This document shows positions 27,933 through 35,267 of a DNA stretch of 40,618 bases, in pieces. This stretch comes from Clostridia bacterium (lineage in GTDB: Bacteria; Bacillota; Clostridia; Oscillospirales; CAG-272): contig JAFVZV010000120.1 of NCBI GenBank assembly GCA_017507985.1, forward strand, positions 1 through 40,618. The letters are read 5' to 3'. Both the position numbers and the translations under genes were made by a program. The notes beneath the pieces are model-generated. The model saw nothing but the letters and a program-made list of their open reading frames with translations, searched no databases and was not told the origin of the DNA. Position 1 is the first letter of the stretch; the number at the start of each line of letters is the position of its first letter.

Positions 27933-29132
27933 ATGCAGAAAATTCAAATGAAAACGCCGCTGGTCGAAATGGACGGCGACGAAATGACCCGTATTCTCTG
28001 GCAACAGATCAAGGACGAGCTGATCCTTCCGTTTGTTGATCTCAAGACAGAATATTACGATCTCGGCCTTGTCGAACGTGAAAAGACCAAGGATGCCGTC
28101 ACCATGGAGGCGGCGCTGGCCAATAAAAAATACGGCGTTGCCGTCAAGTGCGCGACCATCACGCCCAACAAGCAACGTGTCGAGGAATATAATCTGTCCG
28201 AAATGTGGAAGAGCCCCAACGGAACCATCCGTGCTGTTCTTGACGGTACTGTCTTCCGCGCTCCTATCCTGATCGACTCTATCAAGCCTGCTGTGCGCAA
28301 CTGGAAAAAGCCTATTACCATCGCCCGTCACGCTTACGGTGACGTGTATAAGGCAACTGAGTACCGTATCCCCGGCGAGGGTAAGGCCGAGCTGCTGTTT
28401 ACCGCCAAGGACGGTACCGAAATGCGTCAGACTATCTACGATTTCGAGTGCGCCGGTGTGTTGCAGGGCCAGTACAACAAGGACAGCTCCATTCGCTCGT
28501 TTGCTCACTCCTGCTTTAAGTACGCCATCGCAACCAAGCAAGATCTGTGGTTCTCGACCAAGGACACCATCTCCAAGCAGTACGACCAGACCTTCAAGCT
28601 CATCTTCGAGGAGATCTATCAGAACGAGTACAAGGACGAGTTTGAGAAGCTGGGTATCGAATATTTCTATACGCTGATCGACGATGCGGTTGCTCGTGTT
28701 ATTCGCAGCGAGGGCGGCTTCATCTGGGCCTGCAAGAACTACGACGGCGACGTCATGAGTGATATGGTATCGACGGCATTCGGCTCGCTCGCCATGATGA
28801 CCTCGGTACTCGTTTCTCCCGACGGTAACTACGAATACGAGGCGGCACACGGCACGGTTACCCGTCACTATTACCGCTACCTCAAGGGAGAGGAGACCTC
28901 GACCAACCCCATGGCAACCATCTTCGCATGGACGGGCGCGCTTCGCAAACGCGGCGAGCTGGACGAGCTACCCGATCTCGTTGCCTTTGCCGACAAGCTG
29001 GAGGCCGCCTGCATTCAGACGCTTAACGACGGCATCATGACCAAGGACCTCGCAGGTCTTGTCGAGGATAAATCCGCCGTTACGCCCGTCAACAGCATGG
29101 GCTTTTTGAAGGCGATTAGGGAAAGAATGTGA
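27933..29132 (+). CDS. icd: NADP-dependent isocitrate dehydrogenase (eukaryotic-like homodimeric type)
   Basis: Oxidatively decarboxylates isocitrate to 2-oxoglutarate, giving NADPH and the carbon skeleton of glutamate. The 399-residue product shows [14 protein letters not shown] at the N-terminus, [16 protein letters not shown], and [17 protein letters not shown] with substrate-binding Ser/Asn/Arg. It also has [19 protein letters not shown] and [20 protein letters not shown], the pattern of the eukaryotic-like NADP enzymes rather than E. coli Icd. The ATG at 27933 follows GGAAGGAGA. It is the last gene of the operon and ends at a bidirectional terminator. Confidence 0.95.
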   Translation: MQKIQMKTPLVEMDGDEMTRILWQQIKDELILPFVDLKTEYYDLGLVEREKTKDAVTMEAALANKKYGVAVKCATITPNKQRVEEYNLSEMWKSPNGTIRAVLDGTVFRAPILIDSIKPAVRNWKKPITIARHAYGDVYKATEYRIPGEGKAELLFTAKDGTEMRQTIYDFECAGVLQGQYNKDSSIRSFAHSCFKYAIATKQDLWFSTKDTISKQYDQTFKLIFEEIYQNEYKDEFEKLGIEYFYTLIDDAVARVIRSEGGFIWACKNYDGDVMSDMVSTAFGSLAMMTSVLVSPDGNYEYEAAHGTVTRHYYRYLKGEETSTNPMATIFAWTGALRKRGELDELPDLVAFADKLEAACIQTLNDGIMTKDLAGLVEDKSAVTPVNSMGFLKAIRERM

Positions 29133-29140
29133 AACATATA

Positions 29141-29177
29141 ACAAAAAACACACGCTATGATGACGTGTGTTTTTTGT
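29141..29177. terminator. Bidirectional terminator between IDH and the aminotransferase
   Basis: 14-bp perfect stem ACAAAAAACACACG / CGTGTGTTTTTTGT with a 9-nt loop. The T6 and A6 runs lie within the arms, so it can serve both convergent operons. Confidence 0.85.
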
Positions 29178-29183
29178 GTTATA

Positions 29184-30365
29184 TCATTGTCTGATTTCTT
29201 CCAAAAACTCCCCAATTCTTTTCAGCGCCTCGTTGATATGTTCAACCGAGTAGCAATACGACGCGCGGATGAAGCCTTCGCCGCCCTGACCGAAGGCGGG
29301 GCCGGGAACAACGGCGACCTTTTTGGCATACAGCAGCTTTTCGCAGAATTCCTCCGAGGTCATGCCCGTCGAGGCAATCGAGGGGAAGGCGTAAAACGCG
29401 CCCTTGGGCTCGCGGCACTTAAGTCCCAGCTTATTGAAGCCCGAAACGATCAGTCTGCGGCGCATATCGTACTCCTCGCGCATCTCCTGGACGTTGGTGT
29501 CACAGCTGCGGAGCGCCTCAATAGCGGCGTACTGCGAGGTTGTGGGGGCGCACATGATGGCGTACTGATGGATCTTGCGAATTTCCTGCATGATAGGAGC
29601 GGGGCCGCAAGCGTAGCCCATACGCCAGCCCGTCATCGAGAAGGACTTGGAAAAACCGTTGACCACGACGGTGCGCTCGGCCATGCCGTCGATCGAGGCG
29701 ATGGACACGTGGCGCTTGCCACCGTAGGTCAGCTCGGCGTAGATCTCGTCGGATATGACGAGAATGTCGCGCTCGCGCAGGATTTCGGCGATCTTATCCA
29801 GATCTTCCTTTTCCATAATGCCGCCCGTTGGGTTGCAGGGATAGGGGAGAATAAGCACCTTGGTCTTGGGGGTCAGATGGGCAAGCAGCGCCTCGGGCGT
29901 GAGCTTGAACTCATGCTCGGCATCCGTTTGGATGATCACAGGTACACCACCCGCCAGAGCCGTCATAGGCTCGTAGCAGACGTAGCTGGGTTGGGGGATG
30001 ATAACCTCGTCACCGGGGCACACAACGGCGCGAATCGCGGCGTCTATGGCCTCGCTGCCGCCGACAGTAATGAGAATCTCGTTTTTATAATCATATGTCA
30101 AGTCATACTTGTCCTTGACATAGTGCGCCACCTCACGGCGCAGATGCTCCAGTCCCGAGTTGGAGGTGTAGCGCGTTTGGCTGTGCTCCAGCGACGCGAT
30201 GCCTGCGCGACGGATCTTCCAGGGGGTGGGGAAGTCGGGCTCGCCCACGCCCAGGGAAATGACATCCTGCATAGTTTCGGCAATATCGAAAAATTTACGA
30301 ATGCCCGAGGGCTTGATGTCCTTTACGCAGGGATTTAAAATGCGGTCATAATTTACGGTACTCAC
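29184..30365 (-). CDS. PLP-dependent aminotransferase, class I/II
   Basis: Fold-type I transaminase of 393 residues in the aspartate/aromatic/alanine aminotransferase group. Visible are GVGEPDFPTP, YTSNSGLEHLR, the cofactor-binding VTVGGSEAIDAAIRA-like segment, PYPCNPTGG, SDEIYAEL and the Schiff-base lysine in GFSKSFSMTGWRMGYA. RASYCYS holds the carboxylate-binding Arg. The start is a GTG at 30365 that overlaps the stop of the upstream Lrp-type gene by 4 bp, so the two are translationally coupled. The alanine specifier of the leader (see T-box) suggests alanine:2-oxoglutarate/pyruvate transamination, but substrate cannot be read from the sequence alone. Confidence 0.92.
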   Translation of the reverse strand: MSTVNYDRILNPCVKDIKPSGIRKFFDIAETMQDVISLGVGEPDFPTPWKIRRAGIASLEHSQTRYTSNSGLEHLRREVAHYVKDKYDLTYDYKNEILITVGGSEAIDAAIRAVVCPGDEVIIPQPSYVCYEPMTALAGGVPVIIQTDAEHEFKLTPEALLAHLTPKTKVLILPYPCNPTGGIMEKEDLDKIAEILRERDILVISDEIYAELTYGGKRHVSIASIDGMAERTVVVNGFSKSFSMTGWRMGYACGPAPIMQEIRKIHQYAIMCAPTTSQYAAIEALRSCDTNVQEMREEYDMRRRLIVSGFNKLGLKCREPKGAFYAFPSIASTGMTSEEFCEKLLYAKKVAVVPGPAFGQGGEGFIRASYCYSVEHINEALKRIGEFLEEIRQ

Positions 30366-30844
30366 AGCGAGAAGTTCCCCCGATCGTCGCCGTCTTCGCC
30401 GAACAGTTCAACGTCCAGCTCCTTGTAGCGACGCAGTACGAAATGAGTGGAAGTGGAGAGCACCGAGTCAATGGTAGACAGTTCTTTAGCCACGAACAGC
30501 GCAACCTCCTGGAAGGTCTTGCCCTTAACGACGACGGACAGATCGTAGCCACCCGACATCAGATAGACTGACTCAACCTCAGGATATTTCATCACGCGCT
30601 GAGCAACTTCCTCAAAGCCAAGTCCTGCTTTGGGCGTGACCTTCAGCTCGATGATAGCCGATACGGTAGAGCTGTCCATTCTTTCCCAGTCAATGACGGC
30701 TTTGTATCCGCGAATGAGTCCGTCTTTTTCCATTTGTGCCATCTCTTGCTTGACGGCATCTTCATTCATTCCTGTCATGACAGCGAGATCCTCAACGCTA
30801 TAACGAGCGTTTTTGCTGAGTAGCTTTAAAAGCTTCATGTTCAT
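30362..30844 (-). CDS. Lrp/AsnC family transcriptional regulator
   Basis: 160-residue regulator: an N-terminal helix-turn-helix (LLSKNARYSVEDLAVMTGMN) followed by an RAM/AsnC ligand-binding domain (AIIELKVTPKAGLGFEEVA, SVYLMSGGYDLSVVVKG). Such proteins sense amino acids as dimers or octamers. The ATG at 30844 follows GGAGGAAT; upstream in-frame codons belong to the T-box leader. It is first in a two-gene operon with the aminotransferase, so it probably regulates that gene or amino-acid metabolism generally. Confidence 0.92.
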   Translation of the reverse strand: MNMKLLKLLSKNARYSVEDLAVMTGMNEDAVKQEMAQMEKDGLIRGYKAVIDWERMDSSTVSAIIELKVTPKAGLGFEEVAQRVMKYPEVESVYLMSGGYDLSVVVKGKTFQEVALFVAKELSTIDSVLSTSTHFVLRRYKELDVELFGEDGDDRGNFSL

Positions 30845-30868
30845 GGTTATTCCTCCGTTTTCTGAAAT

Positions 30869-31138
30869 AAAAAAGCCCCCGACATAGCATACGCTATGTT
30901 CAGGGCGAAATGTTTCCGCGTTACCACCTGAATTCGGCCGATCGCCTTTGCGACCAACCGCACTTAGCCGGCACAATCATGCCGATCCCCAATAACGGAG
31001 GGAAACCGTTGAAGCCTTATGGCGCACCACTCGGTTCAAAGCTCAAAAACTGCTTCACACGATGCCCTTCGGAACTTTCACCAACCGTTCCGTCTCTGCA
31101 AAGGTCGTTTCGTGCTACTCCTTTTTCTCATAGCTGTT
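30869..31138 (-). promoter_or_regulatory. T-box riboswitch, apparent alanine specifier (GCA)
   Basis: The minus-strand leader between the promoter and the Lrp gene has the T-box layout. Stem I has AGGAGTAGCACG (31122-31111, AGTA motif) opposite CGTGTGAAGCAG, in which GAA precedes GCA at 31053-31051; GCA is the likely specifier (Ala). An apical GGTG element follows the usual pattern. The antiterminator carries AGGTGGTAACGCGGAA (30929-30914), whose UGGU can pair with the ACCA end of a tRNA with discriminator A, as in tRNA-Ala. A Rho-independent terminator follows (30906-30869: GCCC, ACATAGC/GCTATGT stem, T6). Uncharged tRNA should turn on the Lrp-aminotransferase operon. The T-box class is secure; the specifier is read by eye. 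Confidence 0.88.
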
Positions 31139-31144
31139 ACGAAT

Positions 31145-31173
31145 ATTATACTATGCGCTCGTGCATTTGTCAA
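31145..31173 (-). promoter_or_regulatory. Sigma-A promoter of the T-box/Lrp/aminotransferase operon
   Basis: Perfect TTGACA (31173-31168) and TATAAT (31150-31145) on the minus strand with a 17-bp spacer. Confidence 0.92.
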
Positions 31174-31202
31174 CAAAAACAATTCAAATTCCTCAAAAAA
31201 TA

Positions 31203-31231
31203 TTGACATATAGATTTTTTTGTGATAGAAT
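31203..31231 (+). promoter_or_regulatory. Sigma-A promoter of the SCIFF gene
   Basis: TTGACA (31203-31208), 17-bp spacer, TAGAAT (31226-31231), about 43 bp upstream of the peptide start. It is divergent from the T-box promoter, with the two -35 boxes only about 30 bp apart. Confidence 0.85.
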
Positions 31232-31273
31232 AATCAAGTAAGTAATATTTATATCCACATGGAGGGTTTAACT

Positions 31274-31417
31274 ATGAAGAGAATCAAAACTGTCGAGACC
31301 AAGAACATTGCAAAGACTGTTGAAAACGGTGGCTGCGGCGAGTGCCAGACTTCCTGCCAGTCCGCTTGCAAGACCTCTTGCGGCGTTGCAAATCAGCAGT
31401 GCGAGAACAATAAGTGA
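31274..31417 (+). CDS. scfA: SCIFF ribosomal peptide precursor (six Cys in forty-five residues)
   Basis: 47-residue RiPP precursor. The leader MKRIKTVETKNIAKTVEN is followed by a core with cysteines at 21, 24, 28, 32, 36 and 43 (CGECQTSCQSACKTSC is diagnostic). GGAGGG lies 8 nt upstream of the ATG. SCIFF peptides are converted by a partner radical SAM enzyme into thioether-bridged ranthipeptides; that enzyme is encoded just downstream. The usual Thr after the fifth Cys (position 37), reported as the cross-link acceptor in studied examples, is Gly here. The biological role of SCIFF peptides is not established. Confidence 0.95.
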   Translation: MKRIKTVETKNIAKTVENGGCGECQTSCQSACKTSCGVANQQCENNK

Positions 31418-31432
31418 TTTTCGCTAAATGGT

Positions 31433-31471
31433 AAAACGCTGTCCCGCACACGGTGACAGCGTTTTATTTTT
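31433..31471 (+). terminator. Terminator-like hairpin between precursor and maturase genes
   Basis: Perfect 11-bp stem AAAACGCTGTC (31433-31443) / GACAGCGTTTT (31455-31465) followed by ATTTTT. It should end most transcripts after scfA while letting some continue into scfB, giving more precursor than enzyme. Confidence 0.85.
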
Positions 31472-31508
31472 GAGTGAAGGTTGTTTGCATAGAAAGGGAA
31501 TACAACAA

Positions 31509-32882
31509 ATGGTACATCAATATAAATTAAACGGCTATAACATCGTGCTTGACACCTGCTCCGGCTCGGTTCACGTTGTGGACGAGGTGGCGTACGATAT
31601 CATCGAGTTGTTCAAAACGAACACGGAGGATGAAATCGTTTCGGCGATCTTAAAAAAATACAAAGAACTGCCCGACGTGACGCGCGAGGATATTCTCGAT
31701 TGTCTCAATGACATTCGCGAGCTTGAGAAGAACGGAAAGCTCTATTCGGAAGATAAGTACGAAAACCTTGCTACTACCTATAAAAACAATAGCAAGGTCA
31801 TCAAGGCACTATGCCTGCACGTGTCGCACACCTGCAATCTGAACTGCGCGTATTGCTTTGCCAGTCAAGGAAAATATCAGGGCGATCGTGCACTGATGTC
31901 TTTTGAGGTCGGTAAGCAGGCGCTCGACTTTTTAATCGCTAATTCAGGAAGTCGCAAAAACCTTGAAGTGGACTTTTTCGGCGGCGAGCCTGCGCTGAAC
32001 TTTGACGTGGTCAAGCAATTGGTGGAATATGCCCGCAGTGTTGAAAAGGAGCACAACAAGAATTTCCGCTTTACTTATACGACGAATGGTATGGTTTTGA
32101 CGGATGACATGATCGATTTTCTTAATAAAGAATGTCATAACGTCGTACTTTCGCTGGATGGCCGTAAAGAGGTTAATGACCGTTTCCGTGTGGATTACAC
32201 AGGAAAAGGTAGCTATGATGTAATTGTTCCGAATTTCAAACGCCTGGTGGAAAAGCGCGGTGGAAAGGGATATTACGTTCGTGGTACCTTTACGCATCAT
32301 AATACGGACTTTACCAACGATATCTTCCATATGGCAGACCTCGGCTTCACCGAGTTGTCCATGGAGCCCGTCGTTTGTGCGCCCGACGATCCCTGCGCGC
32401 TGACGGCAGAGGACTTGCCCGTCATCAAAGAGCAGTACGAGATCCTTGCCAAGGAAATGATCAAGCGCAAAAAAGAAGGCCGTCCGTTTACCTTCTATCA
32501 CTATATGCTCGATCTTAAGAATGGCCCCTGCATTTACAAGCGCATCACGGGCTGTGGCTCGGGCACCGAATATATGGCTGTTACCCCTTGGGGTGAGTTG
32601 TATCCCTGTCACCAGTTCGTCGGCGATACCAAGTACAGCCTTGGCGATATCTGGAACGGTGTCAAGAATATTGAGGCGCAGGACCAGTTCAGACATTGCA
32701 ACGCTTACGCTCGCCCCGAATGCCGCGATTGCTGGGCACGCCTGTATTGCTCGGGTGGCTGTGCCGCCAATGCCTATCATGCCACGGGTAGCATCAACGG
32801 TATTTACGAGTACGGCTGTGAGCTGTTCAAAAAGCGCATTGAATGTGCTGTGATGATGCAGGTCGCCGAGAGCGAGGAGTAA
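31509..32882 (+). CDS. scfB: SCIFF maturase, radical SAM/SPASM thioether-forming enzyme
   Basis: 457 residues. An N-terminal peptide-recognition (PqqD-like/RRE) region (DTCSGSVHVVDEVAYDIIEL) leads into the radical SAM barrel, with the CX3CX2C cluster at Cys109, Cys113 and Cys116 (HTCNLNCAYCFASQG). FFGGEPALNF and TYTTNGMVLTDDM are typical of peptide-modifying members. A C-terminal SPASM domain binds extra Fe-S clusters (TGCGSGTEYMAVTPWGELYPC, and CRDCWARLYCSGGCAANAY). It is expected to abstract a hydrogen and form Cys thioether bridges in the SCIFF peptide. The ATG at 31509 fits the family N-terminus (MVHQYKLNGYNIVLD); the upstream frame runs through the hairpin. Confidence 0.95.
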   Translation: MVHQYKLNGYNIVLDTCSGSVHVVDEVAYDIIELFKTNTEDEIVSAILKKYKELPDVTREDILDCLNDIRELEKNGKLYSEDKYENLATTYKNNSKVIKALCLHVSHTCNLNCAYCFASQGKYQGDRALMSFEVGKQALDFLIANSGSRKNLEVDFFGGEPALNFDVVKQLVEYARSVEKEHNKNFRFTYTTNGMVLTDDMIDFLNKECHNVVLSLDGRKEVNDRFRVDYTGKGSYDVIVPNFKRLVEKRGGKGYYVRGTFTHHNTDFTNDIFHMADLGFTELSMEPVVCAPDDPCALTAEDLPVIKEQYEILAKEMIKRKKEGRPFTFYHYMLDLKNGPCIYKRITGCGSGTEYMAVTPWGELYPCHQFVGDTKYSLGDIWNGVKNIEAQDQFRHCNAYARPECRDCWARLYCSGGCAANAYHATGSINGIYEYGCELFKKRIECAVMMQVAESEE

Positions 32883-32909
32883 GCTAAAACTATTTGCCAA
32901 GAGGTCAAA

Positions 32910-34253
32910 ATGATGAAAACGCCGATATACGATTTCGTTCAATCCTATATACAATCGCATACCGCGCGCTTTCATATGCCGGGACACAAGGGAAAGCCGT
33001 ATCTCGGCTGTGAAGCCGGCGATATCACCGAAATTGACGGTGCGGACGTGCTTTACAGTGCTTGCGGCATCATTGACGAGAGCGAGCGTAACGCGAGTGT
33101 GCTTTTCCATACGGCACATACCTTTTATTCGACGGAAGGCTCGTCGCTGGCTATTCGTGCCATGCTTGCGCTGGTGCAAGAGCAGAGCAACGACGAGCGG
33201 CCTCTGATCCTTGCCGCGCGCAACGCGCACAAGGCTTTCGTGTACGGCTGTGCCTTGCTTGATGTGCGTGTGGAATGGATGTATCCGGAGCAGTCGCACC
33301 ACGTTTGCGACGCGACCATCACGCCAAGTCAGCTTCAAAAGCGGTTGGCAGAGCAGAAGGAAAAGCCGAGCGCAGTTTACGTAACCTCGCCCGATTATCT
33401 GGGCAACATCTCGGATATTGCCGGATTGTCAGACGTATGCGACGAATATGGTATACCGCTGTTGGTTGACAACGCTCATGGCGCATATCTTAACTTTTTT
33501 GAGCCCTCGCGTCATCCCATCGCGCTTGGCGCCACACTTTGCTGTGACTCGGCGCATAAAACGCTTCCCGTGCTGACGGGCGGCGCCTACCTGCACGTTT
33601 CTCCCAAAGCACCAAAGGCATACGCTGAAAACGCAAGAAAAGCGCTTTCGCTTTTCGCATCAACTAGCCCCTCGTATCTGATTTTGCAATCGCTCGATCT
33701 GTGCAACGCGTATGTCGCGGACGGCTACAAGGCGAGACTGACCGACTGCGTGCAACGCGTCAGCGACGCGAAAGGATATTTGCAAAAACGGGGCTTTTAT
33801 GTAATGGACGGTGAGTCGCTGAAAATCGTCATTGACGCGAAGAAGAGCGGATACACTGGTACCGAGCTTGCAAGCACCTTAACATCTCAGGGTATTGAAT
33901 GTGAATTTTCCGATCCCGATTTCGTCGTTCTGATGGCAACGCCCGAAAACGATGCGTCGAATTTTGACCGTCTGAGGACTGCGTTTGATACGATCGAGCC
34001 GCGAGAACCCATTTCGAGCGAGCTGCCTGTTTTAACAGCGGCAGACCTTGTCTTTGATGTGCGACAAGCGGTGCTTGCCCAAAGCGAGACGGTTTTACTT
34101 GACGATGCCGTCGGCAGAATTTGCGCCGCACCGATGGTTGCCTGTCCGCCTGCCGTCCCCGTCGTCATCAGCGGAGAGAGAATCACGCAAGCACATATAA
34201 AAGCAATGAAATATTATGGCTACGAAAGCATCAACGTGGTAAAAGAACGCTGA
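32910..34253 (+). CDS. Orn/Lys/Arg decarboxylase family protein (PLP)
   Basis: 447-residue fold-type I PLP enzyme of the SpeA/lysine-decarboxylase group found in low-GC Gram-positives. FHMPGHKGKPYLG near the N-terminus is the family hallmark. The PLP lysine is Lys217 in CDSAHKTLPVLTGGAYLH, and LLVDNAHGAYLNF supplies the cofactor Asp/His. A short C-terminal domain (CAAPMVACPPAVPVVISGE) matches the family. Such enzymes make agmatine, cadaverine or putrescine; substrate cannot be decided here. Weak ribosome-binding AGAGG precedes two consecutive ATGs (32910, 32913). It is 27 bp after scfB and ends at its own terminator. Confidence 0.9.
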   Translation: MMKTPIYDFVQSYIQSHTARFHMPGHKGKPYLGCEAGDITEIDGADVLYSACGIIDESERNASVLFHTAHTFYSTEGSSLAIRAMLALVQEQSNDERPLILAARNAHKAFVYGCALLDVRVEWMYPEQSHHVCDATITPSQLQKRLAEQKEKPSAVYVTSPDYLGNISDIAGLSDVCDEYGIPLLVDNAHGAYLNFFEPSRHPIALGATLCCDSAHKTLPVLTGGAYLHVSPKAPKAYAENARKALSLFASTSPSYLILQSLDLCNAYVADGYKARLTDCVQRVSDAKGYLQKRGFYVMDGESLKIVIDAKKSGYTGTELASTLTSQGIECEFSDPDFVVLMATPENDASNFDRLRTAFDTIEPREPISSELPVLTAADLVFDVRQAVLAQSETVLLDDAVGRICAAPMVACPPAVPVVISGERITQAHIKAMKYYGYESINVVKER

Positions 34254-34266
34254 TGCGTGGCCGATG

Positions 34267-34300
34267 AAGACTGCCTTTGACAAAGAGGCAGTCTTTTTTT
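34267..34300 (+). terminator. Terminator after the decarboxylase-family gene
   Basis: 9-bp stem AAGACTGCC / GGCAGTCTT, extendable across the TTTGACAAAGA loop, followed by a T run to 34300. Confidence 0.9.
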
Positions 34301-34326
34301 ATCAAAAAAAAGAAAAAACAATTTTA

Positions 34327-34380
34327 ATAACATTTTGCAAACATTTCATAAAAAAATTCCCAACATCTCGGGGCTATACT
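34327..34380 (+). promoter_or_regulatory. Promoter with 11-bp-phased boxes upstream of the first 2-TM gene
   Basis: Hexamers ATAACA (34327), CAAACA (34338), a weak TAAAAA (34349) and CCAACA (34360) are spaced exactly 11 bp apart. The last ends 9 bp before TATACT (34375-34380). There is no recognisable -35, which fits an activator-dependent promoter bound by an OmpR/PhoB-type response regulator; one is encoded about 0.9 kb downstream. Confidence 0.6.
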
Positions 34381-34436
34381 TATGCACGTAATCAGAAAAC
34401 AACAAAACATCCAAACAAGAAACGAGGTAATTTATC

Positions 34437-34802
34437 ATGAACAAGAACGATCAACAATTCATCGCACAGAAGATCCGCACCCAATATATGGAGAAGCAGT
34501 CTACCGAGCTGGACGCTCTCCGTGCCCTTGACGCCAAGGTCAAGCGCCCCGTTAACGTGTTCTCTTATATTTTCGGAAGCATCAGCGCTTTGATCATGGG
34601 CGCAGGCATGAGCCTTGTTATGACCGAGATCGGTGCTGTGCTCGGTATAGCAAACGCTATGGTGCCCGGCATTATCATTGGTATCGTCGGCCTTGCCATG
34701 GCACTGGTCAACTATCCCATCCACAAGGCTGCGCTCAAGTCTCGTAAGAGCAAGTATGCGGACGAAATCCTCGCCCTCAGCGACAAGATCATGAACGCAT
34801 AA
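34437..34802 (+). CDS. Small 2-TM membrane protein, paralog of the gene at 37897
   Basis: 121 residues, function not recognised. A charged N-terminal helix (IRTQYMEKQSTELDALRALDAKV) precedes two hydrophobic segments (about 42-65 and 72-92, with GAGMSLVMTEIG between and inside them) and a basic/charged tail (KSRKSKYADEILALSDKIM). It is clearly related along most of its length to the product at 37897-38307: both have KIR-x2-YM, ALD/RLD, GMSL-M and YP. AACGAGGTAA supplies a ribosome binding site. It is cotranscribed with the next gene (17-bp gap) from a promoter that looks response-regulator controlled. Confidence 0.75.
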   Translation: MNKNDQQFIAQKIRTQYMEKQSTELDALRALDAKVKRPVNVFSYIFGSISALIMGAGMSLVMTEIGAVLGIANAMVPGIIIGIVGLAMALVNYPIHKAALKSRKSKYADEILALSDKIMNA

Positions 34803-34819
34803 TAAAGGAGAATAAGACA

Positions 34820-35125
34820 ATGGGAATCAAGAAATTTTTTAAAAAGGCATTCAGTGACATGAAGGAGAGCGCCAAGGCACAGCACGAGGTAGACAAGGCC
34901 GAGTTTGAGGCTGTCAAGGCTGAATCCAAGGCCAATTTTGAGGAAAACCGCGGACGCAATACTTTTGCTAAGGCAAAGGCTGATGCGAAGAAGAACTGGG
35001 ATGACGCTCACATGAGTCCCGCCGAGAGAGCCGCCAAGGAGCAAGAAGCACGCGATGAAAGAATTGCCGAGGCAAAGGAGAGAACTGCGCAGGCAAACGC
35101 TCGTTACGAAGAGGCAAAAAAGTAA
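34820..35125 (+). CDS. Small highly charged coiled-coil protein, function unknown
   Basis: 101 residues, rich in Lys, Glu and Ala, with no cysteine, signal peptide or membrane segment. A basic amphipathic N-terminus (MGIKKFFKKAFSDMK) could bind membrane; the rest is predicted as long helices with heptad-like spacing (AEFEAVKAESKANFEE, AKERTAQANARYEEAKK). A clear AAGGAG lies upstream. It forms a two-gene unit with the preceding 2-TM protein and is followed by a terminator. I do not recognise a family. Confidence 0.75.
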   Translation: MGIKKFFKKAFSDMKESAKAQHEVDKAEFEAVKAESKANFEENRGRNTFAKAKADAKKNWDDAHMSPAERAAKEQEARDERIAEAKERTAQANARYEEAKK

Positions 35126-35138
35126 TAGAATACAGTAA

Positions 35139-35178
35139 GCAGGGCAACATTTTTTACCGTTGCCTTGCATTTTCTTTG
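35139..35178 (+). terminator. Terminator after the coiled-coil gene
   Basis: 10-bp stem GCAGGGCAAC / GTTGCCTTGC (one G-T pair) with a 10-nt loop, followed by ATTTTCTTT. Confidence 0.75.
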
Positions 35179-35194
35179 AAAAAAGATCAAAACG

Positions 35195-35226
35195 TAAACA
35201 AAACTTTAACATTTCCGTGCTATAAT
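35195..35226 (+). promoter_or_regulatory. Promoter of the two-component operon with phased boxes
   Basis: TAAACA (35195-35200) and TTAACA (35206-35211) are 11 bp apart; the second ends 9 bp before TATAAT (35221-35226), which carries an extended TGC. A good -35 is missing. The geometry is identical to that of the promoter at 34327-34380 and resembles PhoP/PhoB-type binding sites, so autoregulation is likely. Confidence 0.6.
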
Positions 35227-35267
35227 AAACGTGTAAATGTGAAATTATGCCTCGGAGGTATCCATAT

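Noticed and set aside
29157..30338. A 393-codon open frame on the + strand
   Set aside because: It is the exact antisense mirror of the aminotransferase gene; low-complexity Gly/Asp-rich translation, no family similarity, no ribosome binding site.
30910..31206. A 98-codon + strand frame in the intergenic region
   Set aside because: It lies over the T-box leader and its promoter, which explain the conservation of this stretch.
31944..33338. A 464-codon open frame on the - strand
   Set aside because: It runs antisense across the SCIFF maturase and the start of the decarboxylase-family gene, both clearly real; its translation resembles no protein family.
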